A stretch of DNA of 6,342 nucleotides from the NCBI GenBank assembly GCA_038216025.1, contig JBBQQK010000065.1:1-6342 (forward strand), given 5' to 3'. Below the pieces are notes generated by a model that was given only the letters and a program-made list of their open reading frames with translations, was not told where the DNA came from and made no database searches. Numbering within the stretch: position 1 is the first letter of the stretch; each line of letters begins with the position of its first letter. This document shows, piece after piece, positions 4,267-6,342 of this stretch. Source of the stretch: JBBQQK01 sp038216025 (GTDB lineage Bacteria; Patescibacteriota; UBA1384; XYA2-FULL-43-10; 1-14-0-10-43-13). The position numbers were made by a program, and so were the translations under genes.

Positions 4267-4917
4267 ATGCTTCTAATGAATTTAATCCAATACCCGCTAG
4301 ATTTACTAGCATTTGTTCTGGCTCTAGTAATTGGAATTACTGTACACGAATTTGCCCATGCATTTGTGGCAGACAAATCAGGCGATCCGACTGCTCGTCT
4401 ATCGGGCAGACTAAATTTAAATCCGCTTTCTCACTTAGACCCGATGGGTACAATTTTATTGTTTCTAGTTGGCTTTGGCTGGGGCAAACCAGTACCTGTA
4501 AATCCGAACAATTTTCATAAGCGCAGCGATGAATTAAAAGTAGCAATCGCCGGCGTTTTAACCAACTTAATCTTAGCAACACTCTTAGCAATTCCTATTA
4601 GAGTGGCTATTTTAAATGGCCACGTTATTGGATCTTCGGGAATCTTAATGTTTCTAAATGTTATGGTAGAAATAAATATTTTTCTAGCCGCTTTTAATCT
4701 TTTGCCAATTTTCCCCTTAGACGGATCACATTTCGTTGAATATTTCCTCGAGGGAGAAGCCAAACATAATTTTCAATACTATGGGCCGTACATCCTTATT
4801 GGCCTCATCTTGATCGGACAGGTAATGGGAGTACCGATCATTTCAACAGTTTTGGAACCGCTTGTCCACTTTTTCTCATGGATTGTAAAAGGAACATCTA
4901 TCGGAGGCCTATTTTAA
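4267..4917 (+). CDS. Site-2 protease family (peptidase M50) membrane protein
   Basis: This is a 216-residue polytopic membrane protein. The zinc protease motif HEFAH (27-31) lies in the first helix, followed by NPLSHLDPMG (52-61), FGWGKPVPVNP (70-80) and AGVLTN (95-100). The third zinc-ligand motif NLLPIFPLDGS (144-154) supplies the Asp. Several hydrophobic segments are visible (about 11-30, 62-72, 97-112, 126-149, 174-205). This order is that of the small M50 family with no PDZ domain, related to B. subtilis YwhC and site-2 protease, which cleave membrane substrates within the bilayer. The substrate cannot be told from sequence. The start ATG has AAGG upstream; an ATG three codons later is possible. 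It converges with the alkyltransferase gene. Confidence 0.92.
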   Translation: MLLMNLIQYPLDLLAFVLALVIGITVHEFAHAFVADKSGDPTARLSGRLNLNPLSHLDPMGTILLFLVGFGWGKPVPVNPNNFHKRSDELKVAIAGVLTNLILATLLAIPIRVAILNGHVIGSSGILMFLNVMVEINIFLAAFNLLPIFPLDGSHFVEYFLEGEAKHNFQYYGPYILIGLILIGQVMGVPIISTVLEPLVHFFSWIVKGTSIGGLF

Positions 4918-4918
4918 G

Positions 4919-4953
4919 ACCTGTAGGCATTTACGTTTACGTCGCTGTCAGGT
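4919..4953. terminator. Imperfect hairpin between convergent genes
   Basis: ACCTG (4919-4923) and CAGGT (4949-4953) pair around an inner G-GC/GC-T stem with a small internal loop. It falls between the stops of the M50 gene and the alkyltransferase gene and may end both transcripts, though neither side has a T-tract. Confidence 0.3.
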
Positions 4954-4963
4954 TCTAAGACGA

Positions 4964-5311
4964 TTAATCTAGCAGTAAATACATAGATAGCGGCAAATCT
5001 ACTCTTCCGTTTTTAAATAGCACCCCTTCGGCCATGAGCTTTTGTTTTTGAACGTCACCGCCGCCGAAAGCATAGTTAGCAGCCACCTCTCCCCTACTAT
5101 TTACAACTCTATGACAAGGGGTTTTAATTGGTTCGATATTAATATGAAGTATACGCCCTACTTGCCTAGCGCCAATATTCAGATTCTTAGCAATCGATCC
5201 ATAGGTCATTACTTTTCCGGGAGTAATTTTTTGAACCAAATCATAAACCGATCGGCTTATGTCAATTTTATTATATCGATTATATATAATTATCTTTTTA
5301 GCTTTTTCCAT
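4964..5311 (-). CDS. MGMT-family DNA-alkyltransferase, domain-only form
   Basis: This is a 115-residue protein consisting of the C-terminal DNA-binding and active-site domain of O6-methylguanine-DNA methyltransferase. Visible motifs are TYGSIA (36-41, helix-turn-helix start), RQVGRIL (49-55, with the arginine that takes the place of the flipped base), PCHRVV (65-70, with acceptor cysteine C66) and a LMAEGV region (92-97) with the conserved Glu-Gly. Because Cys is kept, it could transfer alkyl groups; alkyltransferase-like proteins (ATL) lack this Cys. The usual YAGG stretch is replaced by ANYAFGGG. The ATG at 5311 has AAAGGA upstream. Full-length MGMT is usually about 160-180 residues, so the N-terminal domain is missing, as in many short bacterial homologues. 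I give no symbol because ogt and atl forms overlap. Confidence 0.85.
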   Translation of the reverse strand: MEKAKKIIIYNRYNKIDISRSVYDLVQKITPGKVMTYGSIAKNLNIGARQVGRILHINIEPIKTPCHRVVNSRGEVAANYAFGGGDVQKQKLMAEGVLFKNGRVDLPLSMYLLLD

Positions 5312-5451
5312 GCAATCCTTTCATATTTTTGTTTAAGGATATACTAATAATTAATCTACGGCAAAGAAAGAAAAGAAAGGGTCCATTGAGATAAAGTTTT
5401 ATTGACTGATAAACAAAGTTGAATACCGCCCCGCCCGGTGGAGTCCCCTTG
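5312..5451. other. Gene-poor spacer with a GC-rich patch
   Basis: No coding frame is supported here. The stretch at 5426-5448 (CCGCCCCGCCCGGTGGAGTC and adjoining bases) is much richer in G and C than its surroundings and lies directly downstream of the surface-protein remnant, so it may be the remains of a mobile element or repeat. No clear hairpin with a T-tract was found. Confidence 0.4.
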
Positions 5452-5640
5452 TTAGTTCACTTTGACCTTAAAGGTATAAGACTTGCTATCATTGGGTTTA
5501 AAAAATCAATTTTTGGCCATGTAACTTTTCTAGTAGAAGTATCGTAGACAGAACCTGTGACGCATTCTGTCTCTATGCGGCTAGTCAGCCAAGGAGATTA
5601 GGGATAGGTTATATTGTAGACAGAAACACTGCTCCCTTTG
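5452..5640 (-). pseudogene. C-terminal remnant of a secreted or surface protein
   Basis: Reading the minus strand from 5640, one frame gives KGSSVSVYNITYP, then an in-frame TAA (5598-5600), then SPWLTSRIETECVTG and SVYDTSTRKVTWPKIDF. The tail shape (YDTSTRKVTW ... SYTFKVKVN) resembles the end of DUF11-like or Ig-like extracellular repeat domains. At the run of six T (minus strand, 5501-5506 on plus) the coding frame jumps: one extra T gives FKPNDSKSYTFKVKVN and stop TAA at 5452-5454. No signal peptide or start is present. It lies downstream, on the same strand, of the FN3 fragment at 5900, so both may be parts of one gene. The domain assignment is by eye only. Confidence 0.55.
5546..5572. repeat. 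Inverted repeat AGACAGAA/TTCTGTCT
   Basis: An 8-bp arm at 5546-5553 pairs perfectly with 5565-5572 across an 11-nt loop. The left arm sequence TAGACAGAA also occurs at 5617-5625, 72 bp away, as part of a roughly 20-bp direct similarity. Confidence 0.4.
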
Positions 5641-5667
5641 AGATAAAAACGTAATCACCTCAAATTT

Positions 5668-5884
5668 CTACAAAGGGCAAGTTCCCTGGATTAGAAAGTG
5701 AACGTGATCTTGATCGGTGCCAATTTCAAGAAAGTGAATATCATATCGTTTCGCAATTTCAAGACAGGTTTCTTTAATGGTTTGGTCGACCTGTTCTGAA
5801 ATCACAACCTGACGAAATTTAGTCGGACATATGATGTGATATATCAAGCAGCTTACCATTTGGCTTTTATGAATATATATGCAT
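5668..5884 (-). pseudogene. tnpA: Truncated IS200/IS605-type TnpA (Y1 transposase) relic
   Basis: A 63-residue open frame from 5859 reads MVSCLIYHIICPTKFRQVVI, then FLEIGTDQDHVHFLIQ. YHIICPTKFR is the standard N-terminal block of TnpA, and DHVHFL contains the HUH metal-binding motif of Y1 single-strand transposases. Full-length TnpA is about 130-155 residues; everything after HFLIQ is replaced by GTCPL and a stop, so the helix with the catalytic tyrosine is missing. Upstream, an ATG at 5884 could give an earlier start (MH..IHKSQMVSC) if one indel in the ATATAT run is undone. The relic is inactive by itself. It lies in the same orientation as, and between, the two surface-protein pieces. Confidence 0.8.
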
Positions 5885-5898
5885 CATACCTACATGAT
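5883..5898. repeat. Short hairpin upstream of the TnpA relic
   Basis: ATCAT, ACCTAC, ATGAT forms a 5-bp stem just before the TnpA start. Together with the hairpin at 5913-5927 it may be what remains of the left end of the IS200-type element, whose ends are recognised as hairpins in this family. Confidence 0.35.
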
Positions 5899-5899
5899 A

Positions 5900-6241
5900 T
5901 CAGATTTTCGCACGCAGCAAGCTGACGGGGTATTGGACCCTAACGGGGAGAATAAAATCAGCAGGAGGAGTAATTTTAGTTGTAGCGTTCTGTACAGTAG
6001 TATAAGCAGAACTTAATGCGCCATCGATTGCTTTAACACGATAATATTTTTTCACAACCTCTCCAAGAGAATGATTGTAGTAATTAATATTGGCATCCAC
6101 TGTTACTAGTGAGGAAAAATTTGAGCCGTCATCGCTTTGGTCGACAGTATATCCAGTTTGGGAAGCATCAAAGTCCCACCACGGCAGATGAATACTGTCA
6201 AGTTCTCCGACAGCTAGAAAATTTAGGATCATACGCAATAT
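5900..6241 (-). pseudogene. Fibronectin type III domain fragment of a surface protein
   Basis: The minus frame, open from 6277 to the stop at 5900-5902, encodes one FN3 domain from about 6224 to 5963: LAVGELDSIHLPWWDFD, then GYTVDQSDDGSNFSSLVTV, then KYYRVKAIDGALSSAYTTV and NATT. The W, GY, S-DG-NF, YYRV-A and final TT positions match FN3 consensus. FN3 domains occur in large secreted or cell-surface proteins of bacteria. There is no signal peptide or convincing start: TTG at 6238 and ATG at 6232 are only chance candidates. After the domain the frame continues as KITPPADF and soon ends near the TnpA relic. I take it as the remains of a bigger gene interrupted on both sides. How large that gene was cannot be told. 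Confidence 0.6.
5913..5927. repeat. REP/IS-end-like hairpin
   Basis: CGCAGC, AA, GCTGACG makes a 6-bp stem with one bulged base. On the minus strand it is preceded by ACCCCGTCAGCTTGCTGCG, a sequence type I recall beside TnpA-like transposase genes. It lies at the junction between the FN3 remnant and the TnpA relic and may mark the element end. Confidence 0.4.
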
Positions 6242-6302
6242 AGGGTTCTGAGCTAAAATGAGATATGATAAGATTTGCTAAAAAATTAACAACTCTTACC
6301 AC

Positions 6303-6342
6303 ATGGAAATCCAACAAAAAGTACTGGAACTCATTTTGCCCA
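6303..6342 (+). CDS. Start of an unidentified gene, cut by the window end
   Basis: ATG at 6303 begins MEIQQKVLELILP and the frame is open to the last base. The helical, leucine-rich start resembles the beginnings of small transposase-associated proteins, but 13 residues are too few to identify. There is no clear Shine-Dalgarno site. Plus-strand orientation and position, directly after the abrupt end of the FN3 frame, suggest that a second mobile element begins at about 6241. Confidence 0.35.
   Translation, partial: MEIQQKVLELILP

Noticed and set aside
4337..4763. Minus-strand open frames inside the M50 gene
   Set aside because: They lie opposite conserved protease motifs and have shadow-type composition.
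5042..5347. Plus-strand open frame of 101 codons
   Set aside because: It is antisense to the clearly conserved alkyltransferase gene.
5634..5677. CCCTTTG / CAAAGGG inverted repeat as an IS right end
   Set aside because: Seven-base arms 30 bp apart could be chance; nothing else marks an element end there.

Overview
The window looks like a piece of a small-genome, AT-rich bacterium, most likely of the Candidate Phyla Radiation (Patescibacteria) or a similar metagenomic lineage. This is an inference from style: a short DNA polymerase III delta' with no P-loop, a tiny double zinc-ribbon protein, a compact alkyltransferase and AT-rich spacers. No single gene proves the taxon.

Left part (1-1230, all on the minus strand): a strong promoter (about 1176-1204) drives tRNA-Thr(GGU), a GIY-YIG domain gene, tRNA-Tyr(GUA), tRNA-Thr(UGU) and rpmG (L33). 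The order tRNA-Thr/Tyr/Thr then rpmG resembles the conserved bacterial cluster that continues through tRNA-Trp to secE-nusG. Where tRNA-Trp is expected, only tRNA-Trp-like pieces are seen, separated by a 62-bp unit made of two related 24-nt palindromes. Short repeats (CGAGTCGAATGG and a CTTCGACAAGCTCAG-type element) accompany the tRNAs and the GIY-YIG gene.

Middle part (1230-3485, minus): a tightly overlapping operon, holB (delta'), ricT/yaaT (PSP1 family) and a membrane-anchored TPR protein. The holB-ricT pair is a known conserved neighbourhood. Overlapping divergent promoters at about 3525-3576 separate it from a plus-strand zinc-ribbon gene (3599-3922). That gene and the minus-strand rpmB (L28, 3994-4167) converge on a perfect 23-bp-stem bidirectional terminator. 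A site-2 protease family gene (4267-4917, plus) converges on a minimal O6-alkylguanine alkyltransferase-type gene (4964-5311, minus).

Right part (5312-6342) is decayed accessory DNA. On the minus strand there are remains of a secreted or surface protein: a fibronectin type III domain, then a truncated IS200/IS605-type TnpA relic, then a C-terminal piece with an in-frame stop and a one-base frameshift. A plus-strand reading frame, possibly of a second mobile element, begins at 6303 and runs off the end.

I find no rRNA, no CRISPR array and no defence operon. The most interesting signals are the twin palindromes inside a tRNA-Trp-like sequence, the GIY-YIG gene with repeat-derived coding lodged in a tRNA cluster, and the layered wreckage at the right end.
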